DNA from: Dehalococcoidia bacterium
GTDB taxonomy: Bacteria; Chloroflexota; Dehalococcoidia; GIF9; UBA5629
DNA: 49,307 nt
NCBI GenBank assembly: GCA_003142375.1
Contig: PLME01000010.1
Span: 56,857 to 106,163, forward strand
Direction of reading: 5' to 3'
Part shown: one piece after another, positions 49,111-49,307 of the stretch
Numbering within the stretch: the first letter of the stretch is position 1
How the letters are laid out: each line of letters starts with the position of its first letter
The notes under the pieces: model-generated
Told to the model about the DNA's origin: nothing
What the model saw: the letters and a program-made list of their open reading frames with translations, nothing else
The model's database searches: none
Translations under genes and position numbers: made by a program

Positions 49111-49307
49111 ATGCAACAGAGCTTTCTCTGTCCGCGTTGCAACAGTTTATCCTATCTGGGACAGCGTTTTTGCGGCTATTGTGACCTTGCCTTCCTTTAT
49201 ACCTGCGATGTATGCGGATTTGAGATAATACCCGGCTGTAATTTCTGCGGCAGTTGCGGCACCAAACTAGAGTGGGTGGAAAGTACAACTCAACCGGCCG
49301 CACCCCC
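49111..49307 (+). CDS. Zinc-ribbon protein, N-terminal part
   Basis: The gene runs off the window after 65 codons. The visible part has four CxxC-type knuckles: CPRC, CGYC, CDVC and CNFCGSC, forming two zinc ribbons. An ATG at 49111 follows a TATAAT box (49073-49078) without a ribosome site between. The rest of the protein is outside the window; a zinc-ribbon regulator or membrane protein is possible. Confidence 0.65.
   Translation, partial: MQQSFLCPRCNSLSYLGQRFCGYCDLAFLYTCDVCGFEIIPGCNFCGSCGTKLEWVESTTQPAAP

Noticed and set aside
1-49307. CRISPR arrays, prophage structural genes, complete insertion sequences, riboswitches or rRNA genes
   Set aside because: No regularly spaced repeats, capsid/tail genes, intact transposases, recognisable aptamers or rRNA stretches were seen; only two transposase remnants are present.

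Overview
The window looks like chromosomal DNA of an anaerobic bacterium, most probably an uncultured Chloroflexota lineage near Dehalococcoidia. That placement is an inference from gene content: Wood-Ljungdahl genes with a short acetyl-CoA synthase and an archaeal-type CdhA homologue, an arsenic-methylation operon, C_GCAxxG_C_C proteins, paired acyl-CoA dehydrogenases and a mid-GC core with AT-richer inserts. No rRNA is present to settle it.

Layout. 1-7.6 kb: the 3' end of a UvrD-type helicase, two tandem PhzF-family enzymes, a GH1 glycosidase, two acyl-CoA dehydrogenases, an MBL hydrolase, a thioredoxin with an unusual DnaJ-like N-terminal domain, and a PPC-domain protein. 7.8-11.6 kb: an ABC-2 exporter, an IS3-type transposase scar, and an AT-rich island with a 67-residue unknown protein, a TcmP-like methyltransferase-fold protein and its DUF5131 (Gp37/Gp68) three-Cys partner. 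11.65-13.3 kb: mutL. 13.4-27.9 kb: a mainly minus-strand C1/energy block. In transcription order it runs acsE, an isochorismatase-like gene, acsD, a cdhA-like gene, acsB and acsC; then, past a small insertion (lipoprotein nuclease, zinc-ribbon membrane protein, IS1-like scar), nuoE-like, nuoF-like, cooC-like, a DUF3786-like gene and a fused CoA-transferase. 28-31.3 kb: a nitroreductase and an arsR-led operon whose arsM carries an in-frame stop. 31.4-43 kb: the replication-origin neighbourhood (rnhA, gyrB, nadD, obg, putative oriC, dnaA, fmt, a membrane protease, mazG, tRNA-Pro, apgM, an aspartate kinase, a NifU-domain protein). 43.1-49.3 kb: a TPR protein coupled to gyrA, a hydrolase, a site-2 protease with CBS domains, a universal stress protein and the start of a zinc-ribbon protein.

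How the genes work together. The methyltransferase (AcsE), corrinoid protein (AcsCD) and acetyl-CoA synthase (AcsB) look intact; the AcsB A-cluster cysteines have the family spacing. The CdhA-like protein beside them lacks most recognisable C-cluster ligands and parts of its Fe-S motifs. The locus therefore looks able to make or cleave acetyl-CoA but not clearly able to oxidise CO or reduce CO2. This is the most interesting observation in the window.

The region 35.66-35.85 kb, between obg and dnaA, has four DnaA-box-like sites beside an AT-rich stretch and is the best oriC candidate. Genes to its left are mostly on the minus strand and genes to its right mostly on the plus strand, as expected around an origin. 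Several genes (tcmP, mutL, arsR, rnhA, nearly fmt) have a -10 element only 6-12 bases before the start codon and no Shine-Dalgarno sequence, which suggests leaderless transcripts.
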